53,113 nt of DNA from Acidilobaceae archaeon. Lineage in GTDB: Archaea > Thermoproteota > Thermoprotei_A > Sulfolobales > Acidilobaceae. The stretch lies in assembly GCA_027014125.1 (NCBI GenBank), contig JALWEI010000003.1:1-53113 (forward strand). The letters are read 5' to 3'. Below the pieces are notes generated by a model that was not told where the DNA came from, searched no databases, and was given only the letters and a program-made list of their open reading frames with translations. Within the stretch, counting starts at the first letter, position 1; every line of letters begins with the position of its first letter. A program made the translations under genes and the position numbers. Of the stretch, positions 17,310 through 25,756 are shown piece after piece.

Positions 17310-17789
17310 TCATGCCGGTGCCTGTGCCTGTAGCGGGCAACCTGCCCTCCTGAGCGTGTCTCTAACCAGGGATTCGAAGTCCTCCGGGTCTACTAGGCCG
17401 CTGAACCCTGTTACCGGCTTCCCGTCTATGAATACGATTACCGTGGGCACCCCCATGACGCCGTAGTGTGCTGCTAGCTGTGGGTGCCTGTATGTGTTTA
17501 CCCTGACGAAGGCTGCCCTGTCCCCGTAGTCCTCTGCCAGTGCTAGGAATATGGGTGTTAGCGCCCTACAGTAGGGGCATGTCGGGCTGTAGAACATGAC
17601 GAAGGCTACCCTGCATCCCTCTAGCACCTCCAGCAGCTCCCTGGGGTCGGCTACGTCGTGGCCTGGCTCCAAGGCGTGGGTTAGCCTGCAACACCTAGAC
17701 TTGGACTCTGCCTCCTCCAGCAGGCGTAGCTTCATCCTGGCTAGTATCTCCCTGAGCTCCTCGTCCACGCCATCCTCACCCTCCTCCAC
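17310..17789 (-). CDS. Thioredoxin-family protein
   Basis: 159-aa cytosolic thioredoxin-fold protein with active site CPYC in FYSPTCPYCRALTP (about 71-84) and the cis-proline loop GVPTVIVF (about 112). The first 50 residues are an acidic, helical extension containing two adjacent cysteines (KSRCCR) not found in a minimal thioredoxin. The start is GTG 17789. It is coupled to the downstream reductase gene. A thioredoxin reductase gene occurs at 29791, a plausible electron donor though not linked in an operon. Confidence 0.87.
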   Translation of the reverse strand: MEEGEDGVDEELREILARMKLRLLEEAESKSRCCRLTHALEPGHDVADPRELLEVLEGCRVAFVMFYSPTCPYCRALTPIFLALAEDYGDRAAFVRVNTYRHPQLAAHYGVMGVPTVIVFIDGKPVTGFSGLVDPEDFESLVRDTLRRAGCPLQAQAPA

Positions 17790-17939
17790 CTGGCCTGGGG
17801 AGACCCTTTATTGGTATGGTTTTATCCTGCCAGGCCTAGCCAGGTATAGCCGTGCCACCTGTAACGCTTATTAGAGGTGCCTGTCATTACACCTATGGCC
17901 GCCTACGGCCAAGGCTGTGGATGGAGAGGGTGGTGTGTG

Positions 17940-18218
17940 ATGAGGTTCTGCCCCAAGTGCGGCGGTATAATGCTCCCCGTGCGCGAGGGAGGCAAGGTCA
18001 TCCTGAAGTGCCAGCGGTGTGGCTACGTGCTGGAGCCTAGCGAGAAGGAGTTGGAGACGTACAAGAACGTGTCGAGGCCCGATGAGAAGGCTAAGGTCAT
18101 ATCGACTAAGGTAGTGTCGAAGGCTAGGAGGGCTAGGGCCAACAAGGAGGAGCTGGAGCAGGCCAGGGAGGACTACTACGAGTTCGTCCTAGAGCAGATA
18201 GGCGAGTACGGCGAGTAG
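17940..18218 (+). CDS. TFS/RpoM-like protein with a single N-terminal zinc ribbon
   Basis: 92-aa protein opening MRFCPKCGG and closing the ribbon with LKCQRCGYVLE, the N-terminal RPB9/TFIIS-like zinc ribbon of archaeal TFS. The remainder (about 35-92) is a charged helical tail (KARRARANKEELEQAREDYY) with no cysteines, so the C-terminal ribbon that stimulates RNA cleavage in TFS is absent. It probably binds RNA polymerase or nucleic acid; cleavage activity is not expected. ATG 17940 is chosen because GGTGGTGTG lies immediately upstream. The frame is open to 17877 but the extension is not family-like. Confidence 0.7.
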   Translation: MRFCPKCGGIMLPVREGGKVILKCQRCGYVLEPSEKELETYKNVSRPDEKAKVISTKVVSKARRARANKEELEQAREDYYEFVLEQIGEYGE

Positions 18219-18241
18219 CCTCCCACGGGCCAATCGTTTAC

Positions 18242-18249
18242 TATATAAC
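18242..18249 (+). promoter_or_regulatory. TATA box before the NodB-fold gene
   Basis: TATATAAC (18243-18250 within CTATATAACC) lies about 55 nt before ATG 18301; transcription about 26 nt downstream would leave room for the GGTGGGGAG ribosome site. Confidence 0.55.
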
Positions 18250-18300
18250 CCCCACCAGTACCTGGCCCGGCCCCGAGGACTGGTGGGGAGTAGATCCGGG

Positions 18301-18975
18301 ATGGACCACGAGAAAGGCAAGACGGCGTTCCTAACGATAGACCTAGGCCACCCCAGCCCCGGGGCGCTCGAGAGCATGCTAGACACGCTGGAGAGGCTGG
18401 GTGTTAGGGCCACATTCTTCATACCAGCCAGCCTGGCCAAGAGGAAGCCGGGCCTGATAGAGGAGGTGGCAGACAGGGGGCACGAGGTTGGCAGCCTCGG
18501 CTACACCTGCTCTAGACTAGACAAGATGAGTCCTGAGGAGGCTGCCAGCGAGGTTACACGGGGAATCAGGCTCCTCCGGGAGCTGTACCCCGTCAAGTCC
18601 TTTAGGGCCCCCTATATGAGGCTTCCACGCAGTCTCCTGCCACTGCTATCCAGGGAGGGTATACTGGTTGATTCCAGCCTGAGGCTCCACCTGGGCGTGG
18701 CTAACACCGCTCCCAGGGTTGAGGGTGGCGTGATCAGGCTCCCCGTGACGCATGGCGACTACCTGCTCAGGCTGCCGTGGAGCATGCAGAAGGTGTTCCA
18801 TACTGCTCCCCCTAGGGTGGCGGTTTTCAGGGTCTCTGCATCGAGGCCCTTGGGCGGGCTTGGCCAGGATCCCCTGGTTAGGGCTGTGCTGTACTACTTG
18901 GAGCATGGGTATAGGTTCTCTACTATGAGTGAGGCTGTGGATTTCTATAAAATAGTTGCTGGGGCTAGGGTTTAG
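18301..18975 (+). CDS. NodB-fold polysaccharide deacetylase-like protein with degenerate metal site
   Basis: 224-aa protein with the overall order of NodB deacetylases: LTIDLGHP (motif 1 position), RATFFIP, DRGHEVGSLGYTCSRLDKMSPEEAASEV and FRAPYMRLP (R-x-P motif). Motif 1 lacks the second Asp (ID-L instead of DD). The usual H-x3-H metal pair reads L-x3-C (GSLGYTC), so both metal histidines are missing. It may be a binding protein or use another chemistry. ATG 18301 follows a GGTGGGGAG ribosome site; GTG 18283 is an upstream option. Its end overlaps the next, convergent gene by 4 nt. Confidence 0.72.
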   Translation: MDHEKGKTAFLTIDLGHPSPGALESMLDTLERLGVRATFFIPASLAKRKPGLIEEVADRGHEVGSLGYTCSRLDKMSPEEAASEVTRGIRLLRELYPVKSFRAPYMRLPRSLLPLLSREGILVDSSLRLHLGVANTAPRVEGGVIRLPVTHGDYLLRLPWSMQKVFHTAPPRVAVFRVSASRPLGGLGQDPLVRAVLYYLEHGYRFSTMSEAVDFYKIVAGARV

Positions 18976-19601
18976 ACTATTATGCCTGAGGCCCTCAGGG
19001 CCCTCCTTATCAGCTGTGGCAGGTCGTCTCCGACTAGTTCTAGTACGCTTCCTGCAAGGATCTTCTTGCCGTACATAGAGGCCGCGACGCTGGCCTCCGA
19101 TGTGAGGCTCCCCCGTGTTAGAGACGCTACTATAATGCAGTCTCCCCCTAGCTCTGGCGTGTCGCTGGGGGTTACCGGTATGCCTGAGAGGTTCTCTATG
19201 AGCATTGCTAGCCTCCAGGCGTCGTCCTGCTCCTCCCTGTAGACTCCCGGCGTCTTCTTGTAGAGTAGTATTAGCTCCTTGCACCCCGAGGACTTGGCCT
19301 TCTCCGCAGCTCTACTCGCTATGTGCTCCAGGGGTAGCTTGCCCAGCAACTGGGCGCCGCGCTTTGGAACCTCCTCTATTGCCCTGACCGTCTCTGGGTT
19401 TTTGAGTACCGCTAGCAGGTATACCAGGCTCTTTGGCCTTACCGATTCTACACGTGAGACTGGATACGATTCTATACTTAGGTCTAGACTCTTCTCGACC
19501 CTCTCGAGTGCCTCTTCTACCTCCCTTCTACCCTCATCGCTATCCGGGTCCTCGTAGAGGATTGTCAGGTTTATCTCCTTTGTATTACCTGTAGGGTCCA
19601 A
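18972..19601 (-). CDS. Uncharacterised protein, possibly nucleotide- or nucleic-acid-related
   Basis: 209 aa, no family recognised. The N-terminal third is acidic and helical (SDEGRREVEEALERVEKSLDL). The C-terminal part alternates beta and alpha (CKELILLYKK, GDCIIVASLTRG, GKKILAGSVLELVG) like a Rossmann or periplasmic-binding-fold lobe. TTG 19601 is preferred because GTGGAGGTG, a near-perfect Shine-Dalgarno, ends 6 nt before it. The frame stays open to 19712 but crosses AT-rich promoter-like sequence (TATA-like runs at about 19635-19670). It lies in the same orientation as three other unknown genes upstream. Confidence 0.6.
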   Translation of the reverse strand: MDPTGNTKEINLTILYEDPDSDEGRREVEEALERVEKSLDLSIESYPVSRVESVRPKSLVYLLAVLKNPETVRAIEEVPKRGAQLLGKLPLEHIASRAAEKAKSSGCKELILLYKKTPGVYREEQDDAWRLAMLIENLSGIPVTPSDTPELGGDCIIVASLTRGSLTSEASVAASMYGKKILAGSVLELVGDDLPQLIRRALRASGIIV

Positions 19602-19718
19602 GCATGTGCACCTCCACGTTATAACGGGCCTTTCATGTCTTATATTCTTCTGGAGATATATGTATATATGCATTATTGTTGCTTCACTGGGAATTGAAGC
19701 GGTTAAGGACACCCTTAA

Positions 19719-19988
19719 TTAATCTCGTTCACGGTGTTTGAACAGAAAGAGGAGCTCCCCCAGCCCCGGGGCCCTCATGCCGCTAAGCTTCTCCCCATAC
19801 ATCCTCCCCAGCTCCCTGCGCAGCCCAGCCGGGATCCCATGCCTTCTCAGTGCCAGCCTGAACCTTGCCTTGTAGACCTGCCTTTTCCTCCATAACCTTA
19901 TCCTTAGTAGTAGGTATAGAGAAAGGGCTTTGAAGGTTATGGCTAGTAGCTTAGCCGCTACTATTATCCATGTTAGTAGCCTCTTCAC
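19719..19988 (-). CDS. Small basic membrane-anchored protein
   Basis: 89 aa with one N-terminal membrane segment (TWIIVAAKLLAITFKALSLYLLL) followed by a very basic cytosolic tail rich in Arg (RIRLWRKRQVYKARFRLALRR). No family recognised. It starts at ATG 19988 inside the end of the preceding winged-helix gene (38-nt overlap), so translation is probably coupled. The topology, a single anchor with a basic inside tail, would suit tethering a DNA- or membrane-bound partner; that is inference. Confidence 0.6.
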   Translation of the reverse strand: MKRLLTWIIVAAKLLAITFKALSLYLLLRIRLWRKRQVYKARFRLALRRHGIPAGLRRELGRMYGEKLSGMRAPGLGELLFLFKHRERD

Positions 19989-20397
19989 TGCACAACACCA
20001 GCCTGTACCTTGGCCTTGGGCCTGCCACCTTCTCCACCACCCTCCTCCTCTCCAGCATCTCTAGCCTGGATGCCACGATCCTCCTGGAGGCTGTGCCCCT
20101 TATCCTTCTCACCCTCCTCGTTATCTCCGTTGTGGTTAGGTCCTCGCAGGTGGATAGCGCCTCTACTATGCTCCTTGATATGGGGTCCAGGCTCCCGGCC
20201 CTCCTGATCGCCTCTATCAGCCTCCGTGCAGCCTCTAGTGCTACCGCCGCTGGCGCTATGCTCGATGCCACCAGCCTCGCAGCGTTCCTTACCGTCTCGG
20301 CCTCCTCTCCTGCTACCGTCTTCTCTAGCCTGTCAAGCCTCTCTAGCACCTCTTGTAGTAGCTGTTCTAGTCTTTCTAACCTCTCTTCTATGCTCAC
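19951..20397 (-). CDS. Coiled-coil plus winged-helix protein
   Basis: 148 aa. Residues 1-35 are a heptad coiled coil (ERLERLEQLLQEVLERLDRL). A hydrophobic helix follows (ASSIAPAAVALEAARRLIEAI), and residues 75-140 form a winged helix-turn-helix (SRSIVEALSTCEDLTTTEIT, then RIVASRLEMLERRRVVEKV and the wing GPRPRYRLV). It looks like an oligomeric DNA-binding regulator. The start overlaps the stop of the 20834 gene by 4 nt (ATGA), and its own end overlaps the membrane-anchored gene by 38 nt. No named family recognised. Confidence 0.65.
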   Translation of the reverse strand: MSIEERLERLEQLLQEVLERLDRLEKTVAGEEAETVRNAARLVASSIAPAAVALEAARRLIEAIRRAGSLDPISRSIVEALSTCEDLTTTEITRRVRRIRGTASRRIVASRLEMLERRRVVEKVAGPRPRYRLVLCSEEATNMDNSSG

Positions 20398-20834
20398 TCT
20401 TCATTCCCTTCTCCACTCCTCTTACCCTCTAGCGCCTTCTTGATCTCCCTCTTAGCCTTGGCCCTGGCATCCTCGGGAAGCTCCTCTAGGACCTCCTCTA
20501 TCTGGTCTAGAGCCTCCTCTAGGGCCTCCTTTGCCGACTTGCCTCCTTCCCTCCACCCGCTTCCTATGGACTGTAGTAGGCTTGAAAGGCTTGGCGCTAG
20601 CTCCATCTTCTTCCTGAAGAACTCCTTTGTCATCTCGATAGCTACCTCCTCTGGGACCCCGGCCTCCTTTAGGTTCCTGTACATCTCTCCCACTTCTGCC
20701 CCTATCTTGGCCCCGTCTAGCGTCTCCATGACTGAGTCTAGTATGGTCTTCAGCTTTGTCCCTAGCTGGTCTAGGAAGTCCGCCACTACGGTTAGGACCT
20801 CCTTGAGCTCCTCTATATCATCCCTCCCCGACAC
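20394..20834 (-). CDS. Helical charged protein, first of an uncharacterised operon
   Basis: 146 aa, almost entirely alpha-helical and charged (DIEELKEVLTVVADFLDQL, then ALEEALDQIEEVLEEL). It carries a possible conserved core, GVPEEVAIEMTKEFFRKKMEL (about 60-80). No membrane segment or cysteines. It starts at GTG 20834 and overlaps the next gene by 4 nt, so it heads a set of three overlapping genes (20834 to 19719). No family recognised; a scaffold or partner for the winged-helix protein is a guess. Confidence 0.6.
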   Translation of the reverse strand: MSGRDDIEELKEVLTVVADFLDQLGTKLKTILDSVMETLDGAKIGAEVGEMYRNLKEAGVPEEVAIEMTKEFFRKKMELAPSLSSLLQSIGSGWREGGKSAKEALEEALDQIEEVLEELPEDARAKAKREIKKALEGKRSGEGNEE

Positions 20835-20919
20835 CGGGTGTACACCTCCTACGTGCTTCTGTGTATGTATTGTTATGGCGTGATCACTGTATTACGTGTT
20901 AAACTTTAGGAGTGGCCGG

Positions 20920-21501
20920 TTAGTGGCCACTAGCCAGCTGGAGACCCCTCCTGTAGGCCTCCACTGCTACCCTGCTCCTCCTTATAACCCTGGCCACTGC
21001 CTCCTCTAGGCTCTCCTGAGCTGCCACACCTTCTAGGAGGCCTAGCCCCGTGGCGTATCCTAGGAGGAGCGTGTTTGCGCTCCTGGCGTCACCAAGCTTT
21101 ACCGCCTCCTCCACGGCGTTTATGCTGTGCACCCTCAGCCCAGCAGCCTTGAGGGCCCCTAGGAGTTCTCCAAGGCTAGGCGTCTTTACACGTGGTAGCG
21201 CTGGTGGCTGTATGTCCTCGTTCATCACCACGCTGGCCCCCGGCGCTAGTAGGCCTGCATACCTAGCTGCCTCGATCGCCTCCAGGCCTATCAGGAGGTC
21301 TCCCATTCCGGGGGGTATTAGCGGGGCCTCCACATCACCGACCCTCACGTGGACCACCACGGAGCCGCCTCTCTGGCTTAGGCCGTGTGTCTCCGCTACG
21401 AGCACGTTCCTCCCCTCGATTAGCGCCGCCTCGGCGAGTATCCTGGCGGTTGTTATGATCCCCTGCCCGCCGACCCCCGCTACTACTATGTTCCTAGCCA
21501 T
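20920..21501 (-). CDS. iorB: Indolepyruvate:ferredoxin oxidoreductase, beta subunit
   Basis: Gamma-type domain subunit that, with IorA, oxidatively decarboxylates aryl pyruvates from aromatic amino acids to acyl-CoA using ferredoxin. 193 aa, with the hallmark VAGVGGQGIITTARILAEAA at the N-terminus and ETHGLSQRGGSVVVHVR (about 43-59). ATG 21501 is chosen: it lies 5 nt after the iorA stop and gives a normal-length protein. The longer open frame to 21618 is antisense-free but overlaps the iorA ferredoxin domain. Confidence 0.93.
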   Translation of the reverse strand: MARNIVVAGVGGQGIITTARILAEAALIEGRNVLVAETHGLSQRGGSVVVHVRVGDVEAPLIPPGMGDLLIGLEAIEAARYAGLLAPGASVVMNEDIQPPALPRVKTPSLGELLGALKAAGLRVHSINAVEEAVKLGDARSANTLLLGYATGLGLLEGVAAQESLEEAVARVIRRSRVAVEAYRRGLQLASGH

Positions 21502-21506
21502 GCGGA

Positions 21507-23453
21507 TCACCCCGGGGTCGCGGTTCTCATGAGTAGGATCCACTCCTCGCTGGGCTCCTCCACGGGCTCGAATGCGTTGAATGGGCAGACCTCGACGCAG
21601 ACTCCGCAGCCGGTGCATAGTACCGGGTTTATCTTAGCCTTCCCGTCCTCTAGGCTGAATATGGCGGGGCAGTTGAACGCTGTGTAGCATACGGTACATG
21701 CCATGCACTTGTCTGGGTTAACCCTGTAGACTGGGTGCTTGATGCCCAGCTTCCGGGCCTGGCTTAGCGCAACAAGTATGCATGAGCCCCTGGCTATTAG
21801 TACTGCTGGCTTGCCCTCCCTCCTCACGTAGTCCATGGCCCTCCTTACTGCCTTCTCGACGCCCCTGATGGTGAATGCATCCACCGTCTCGACATGCTCT
21901 ACACCTATCGCCCTCACCAGGGCTTCTATATCCACCTGGGGCGCCTCCCCGCCCTTGGCATCAACCGGTACCCCGGGGTGTGGCTGGTGGCCCGTCATAG
22001 CCGTGGTCCTGTTGTCGAGGATTATGACTAGCATCGGGTTCCTATTGTGGACCGCGTTGATCAGCCCCGTCACACCGGAGTGGAAGAAGGTCGAGTCGCC
22101 TATGATCGCGACCGGTACCTGGCCCTCCGCAACCCTAGCCATGCCGTTGGCCAGCCCTATACTTCCCCCCATCTCAACTATCGTATCCTGGACCCTGAAG
22201 GGTGGCAGGACCCCGAGGCTGTAGCACCCTATATCCCCGCTATAGACCACCTCCGCCCTGCTACTTCTGACTGCTCTGCGTAGCCCTGGGTAGACTCCCC
22301 TGTATGGGCATCCCGGGCATAGCGCGGGGGGCCTGGGTGGCAGGCTTGCCTCTACACTTACCGGCTTGGGTAGGCTTGCCTCTACCCCTGTTACCCTGGA
22401 TAATGCCTCTACAACGTTGTCTAGGCCCAGCTCTCCCCAGCGCCGTATATAGCCGTCCTCCCTGCCATGCACCTCAACCCTTATACCCTCATCGTGTAGG
22501 AACGCTTTGAGCATCTGCTCGACAACGGGATCCCCCTCCTCTAGGACTAGGACCTTGTCCACCCCCTCTAGCGCCTTGTGGAGGAAGGTCCTGGGTAGGG
22601 GGACTGGGGTCTGTAGCTTCGCTATCCTAGCCTCCACCCCGAGGAGGCTGGCTGCCTCCTTGGCGTACCTGTAGCCGAGCCCTACTCCTAGTATTAGGGT
22701 CTCCCCATCCCCCTCTATGCTGTTCAGGCTGCTCCTGGATAGGTCCTCCTCTATCCTCTCCCACCTGTCTAGGAGCTCTATCCTAAGCTTCCTTGCGTGG
22801 CTGGGGACTAGTGTGTACCTGTCTATGTTCCTCTTGAACTTGCCTTTGCTCCTCACTGCTTCAACGTTGATCTCTCCGACCTCGACTACTCCACGGGTAT
22901 GCGACGTCCTTGTCGTGGTCCTCAGTATTACGGGGTGGCCGTGCCTCCTGCTTATGTTGAACGCCTCGATCACAGCCTCTCTGGCGCTCTGCACGCCGCT
23001 GGGCTCCACCACTGGTATGTACGCATGAACCCCGTACCATCTGTTATCCTGCTCGTTCTGGCTGCTCCACATGCCCGGGTCGTCTGCGGTCACGATAACA
23101 ATGGCGCTGGGGGTCCCGGTGTAGGCTAGGCTGAATAGGGGGTCAGCCGCGACGTTCATCCCTACGTGCTTCATTGTGGCCATTGCAGGTACTCCGCTTA
23201 GGGTTGCGCCGTAGGCTGACTCTAGTGCCACCTTCTCGTTGATGCTCCACTCCACGTGGGGGCCTCCCAGCTTCTTGGAGGCCTCGCCTAGGGCCTCCAG
23301 TATCTCTGAGGAGGGGGTTCCGGGGTAGCCTGAGGCGTATGCGACCCCTGCCTCGAGGGCTCCCCTGGCTATCGCGACGTTTCCTAGCATGACTACCCGT
23401 GTGCCTGGCTCCGCTAGGACCTCCCTGTGGGGCATAGGAGTTTTGCACCGCAT
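21507..23453 (-). CDS. iorA: Indolepyruvate:ferredoxin oxidoreductase, alpha subunit
   Basis: Catalytic TPP- and iron-sulfur-containing subunit, 648 aa. N-terminal pyrimidine domain begins at MLGNVAIARGALEAGV with ASGYPGTPSSEI. The TPP-binding half has YSGDIGCYSLGVLPPF (about 410), GDSTFFHSGVTGLINAVHN and ILDNRTTAMTGHQPHPG. The C-terminal ferredoxin domain (about 585-640) holds two clusters in CMACTVCYTAFNCP and CTGCGVCVEVCP. ATG 23453 is used; ATG 23435 is a close alternative. It is the first gene of the iorAB pair. Confidence 0.96.
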   Translation of the reverse strand: MRCKTPMPHREVLAEPGTRVVMLGNVAIARGALEAGVAYASGYPGTPSSEILEALGEASKKLGGPHVEWSINEKVALESAYGATLSGVPAMATMKHVGMNVAADPLFSLAYTGTPSAIVIVTADDPGMWSSQNEQDNRWYGVHAYIPVVEPSGVQSAREAVIEAFNISRRHGHPVILRTTTRTSHTRGVVEVGEINVEAVRSKGKFKRNIDRYTLVPSHARKLRIELLDRWERIEEDLSRSSLNSIEGDGETLILGVGLGYRYAKEAASLLGVEARIAKLQTPVPLPRTFLHKALEGVDKVLVLEEGDPVVEQMLKAFLHDEGIRVEVHGREDGYIRRWGELGLDNVVEALSRVTGVEASLPKPVSVEASLPPRPPALCPGCPYRGVYPGLRRAVRSSRAEVVYSGDIGCYSLGVLPPFRVQDTIVEMGGSIGLANGMARVAEGQVPVAIIGDSTFFHSGVTGLINAVHNRNPMLVIILDNRTTAMTGHQPHPGVPVDAKGGEAPQVDIEALVRAIGVEHVETVDAFTIRGVEKAVRRAMDYVRREGKPAVLIARGSCILVALSQARKLGIKHPVYRVNPDKCMACTVCYTAFNCPAIFSLEDGKAKINPVLCTGCGVCVEVCPFNAFEPVEEPSEEWILLMRTATPG

Positions 23454-23519
23454 CTTCCACTATGTCAATCCGGATTATTATGTATAAACATATATAATAG
23501 TATATTAACGCTGTTAATG

Positions 23520-24272
23520 CTAGGTGAGTCTGCCCCCATTAACCTGGAGCACGTGCCCCGTTACACCCCGCGACCACTCTGGCTCGGCTAGGAACACCAC
23601 TGCCCTGGCAACGTCTACCGGGTCCAGGATGAAGCCTAGGGGATGCATCTCCTCCACCCTCCTCCTAGACTCCGGGTCGGCTATGAACCCCCTAACCATA
23701 TCGGTCTCCACGAAGCTCGGCGCGACAGCGTTGACCCTTATCCCGTACCTGGCCAGCTCCACGGCGAGCCTCTTAACCAGGCCTATGAGCCCAGCCTTGC
23801 TGGCGGAGTACGCCACACCAGCGACAACGTTGCCCGTCTGCCCTGCTATGCTCGAGATCGCTACTATAGACGCCCAGGGGGCCCTCTTGAGGAGGGGCAG
23901 GAATGCCCTAACACTGTAGAAAGCGCCGGAGAGGTTGACCGCTACCACCCTGTCCCACTCCCCCGGCTCTAGGTCCTCAACCCTGCCAACCTGGAGGATG
24001 CCAGCGCTGTATACGAGCACGTTCAGCCAGGGGAGGTCCTCGCTAACCCTGGATGCGGTGGATGACACGCTCTCCCAGCTGGAGGCGTCTAGCCTATAGG
24101 TAAGGGCCCTGGGGGCTCCTAGGCGTAGAGCCTCCTCGGCGGTCCTCCTAGCCTCACCCTCCCTCGTGTTGTATGTGAGGGCGACCCCATACCCCCTCTT
24201 TGCTAGCTCCAACACGGTTGCCCTGCCTATACCCCTGGACCCTCCTACGACTAGGGCGTACCTCTCCTCCAC
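23520..24272 (-). CDS. Short-chain dehydrogenase/reductase
   Basis: 250-aa classical SDR (FabG-like). The cofactor motif is GGSRGIG (10-16). The catalytic set is Ser in IVAISSIAG (about 140) and Y-x3-K in AYSASKAG (about 155-160). The C-terminal VTGHVLQVNGG is typical. The Arg in the first motif and sequence YNTREGEARR suggest NADP preference (inference). Substrate unknown. The GTG start at 24272 is 50 nt from the divergent argH start. Confidence 0.9.
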   Translation of the reverse strand: MEERYALVVGGSRGIGRATVLELAKRGYGVALTYNTREGEARRTAEEALRLGAPRALTYRLDASSWESVSSTASRVSEDLPWLNVLVYSAGILQVGRVEDLEPGEWDRVVAVNLSGAFYSVRAFLPLLKRAPWASIVAISSIAGQTGNVVAGVAYSASKAGLIGLVKRLAVELARYGIRVNAVAPSFVETDMVRGFIADPESRRRVEEMHPLGFILDPVDVARAVVFLAEPEWSRGVTGHVLQVNGGRLT

Positions 24273-24322
24273 ACCGGTGCACCGGTATAGGTTGTTGGTG
24301 TAGGGGTGTTATAGGTGGCGTG

Positions 24323-25756
24323 ATGGTACACACCCATTTTCACCCTGTACCCCTGGGAGCCCGTTCGAGGGGGGCTTCCGGGTTGTACCGTAGCATTAGG
24401 GGCCTGGAGGGTGGCGAGGTCTACAGGTACACCTCTAGCATCAGCCACGATCACAGGATCTACCGTGATGTCGTTGCAGTCCTCATGGCCCACGCGCTGC
24501 ACCTGAGGGAGAAGGGGCTCATACCCGGGGATTCATGGGACAGGGTTAGGAGCTCACTACTCCAGCTAGCCTCCACCCCTCCCAGCGAGGTCCTCAAGCC
24601 AGGCTATGAAGACGTCTTCGAGGCCATCGAGGCCTGGCTGTCTAGGTCCATCGGCGAAGATGCTGGATGGATCTGGCTGGGCAGGAGCAGGAACGACCAT
24701 GTAGCGGCAGCCCTCAGGCTCTACACCCTAAGGGCTGGCTATAAGATCCTGGTAGAGTCGGCTAGGCTAAGGGTAGCGCTGGCCGAGAAGGCGGCTGAGC
24801 AGGGGAACGTCATACTGCCTGGCTTCACCCATGGCCAGGCCAGCCAGGTCCTCACCGGCTCATGCCTATTCACTGCATACGAGGAGGCGGTGGAGGAGGT
24901 TGAGGTGCTCCTGGAGGCGGCGTTGGGGGCGTCCCTCAAGTCGCCCCTAGGTGCTGGGGCCGGGGCGGGGAGCGTCGCGCCCCTAGACGAGGCTAGGCTA
25001 GCACAGCTACTAGGATTCACCCGGGTATACAGCTCCCCCTACTACGCCTCCGGCTCAAGACTCTTCCTGGAATCCGTACTAGCCTCCCTCGCCGTACTCG
25101 GGGTGGAGGCCAGCAGGATAGCTGAGGACCTCATAGCGCTAGCCGAGCTAGGCGTAGCCAGGCTCCCCAGGGGCCATATAGCTACCAGCAGCATCATGCC
25201 CCACAAGGAGAACCCTGCAACCCTGGAGATAGTGAGGAGCCTAGGCTCCAGGCTGATAGGCCTAGCCCAGGCCGGGCTAGGGATACCGCTGAAGCTCAGG
25301 TACAGCTATAACCTCGACCTACAGGAGGCCAACCCGGTGCTCTACCAGGCCCTAGACGATGCAGCCCTAGTAGTGGAGGCGCTGGCCAGCGTGGTGAAGG
25401 GTGTTGAGCTTGACCCCGGGAAGGGGGCCAAGCTAGTGGAGGAGCTGAGGCCCTGGAGCAGCGAGCTGGCTGAGACCATAGCCGTCAGGGACAAGGTGCC
25501 CTTGAGGAGCGCGTACTCCATGGTGGCTAAGGCTATAGTTGAGGGTAGGCTAGTGGAGCTTGCAGGTGAGTACGGGCTAGACCCGGCTAGGATCCCCGAG
25601 GCTAGGAGGACCGGCTGTAGCAGGGAGAGGATGGAGAGGGTGGTTGGCGAGAGGCTGGATTCCGCTAGGAGGGTGCTGGGGGAGAGGGTGGAGAGGCTCA
25701 GGAGGCTGGAGAACGTGATGGAGGGCTTGGCTAGCCTGCTCCGCGGTCGATCCTGA
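24323..25756 (+). CDS. argH: Argininosuccinate lyase
   Basis: Last step of arginine synthesis, cleaving argininosuccinate to arginine and fumarate. 477 aa. Visible are SRNDHVAAALRLY (about 115-130), PGFTHGQASQV and the fumarase-superfamily signature SSIMPHKENP (about 290). Start chosen at ATG 24323 with GGTGG 4 nt before; GTG 24320 is next to it. The open frame back to 24200 is antisense to the SDR gene and is not coding. The 3' end overlaps the convergent pyruvate kinase gene by 26 nt. No other arg gene is in the window. Confidence 0.93.
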   Translation: MVHTHFHPVPLGARSRGASGLYRSIRGLEGGEVYRYTSSISHDHRIYRDVVAVLMAHALHLREKGLIPGDSWDRVRSSLLQLASTPPSEVLKPGYEDVFEAIEAWLSRSIGEDAGWIWLGRSRNDHVAAALRLYTLRAGYKILVESARLRVALAEKAAEQGNVILPGFTHGQASQVLTGSCLFTAYEEAVEEVEVLLEAALGASLKSPLGAGAGAGSVAPLDEARLAQLLGFTRVYSSPYYASGSRLFLESVLASLAVLGVEASRIAEDLIALAELGVARLPRGHIATSSIMPHKENPATLEIVRSLGSRLIGLAQAGLGIPLKLRYSYNLDLQEANPVLYQALDDAALVVEALASVVKGVELDPGKGAKLVEELRPWSSELAETIAVRDKVPLRSAYSMVAKAIVEGRLVELAGEYGLDPARIPEARRTGCSRERMERVVGERLDSARRVLGERVERLRRLENVMEGLASLLRGRS

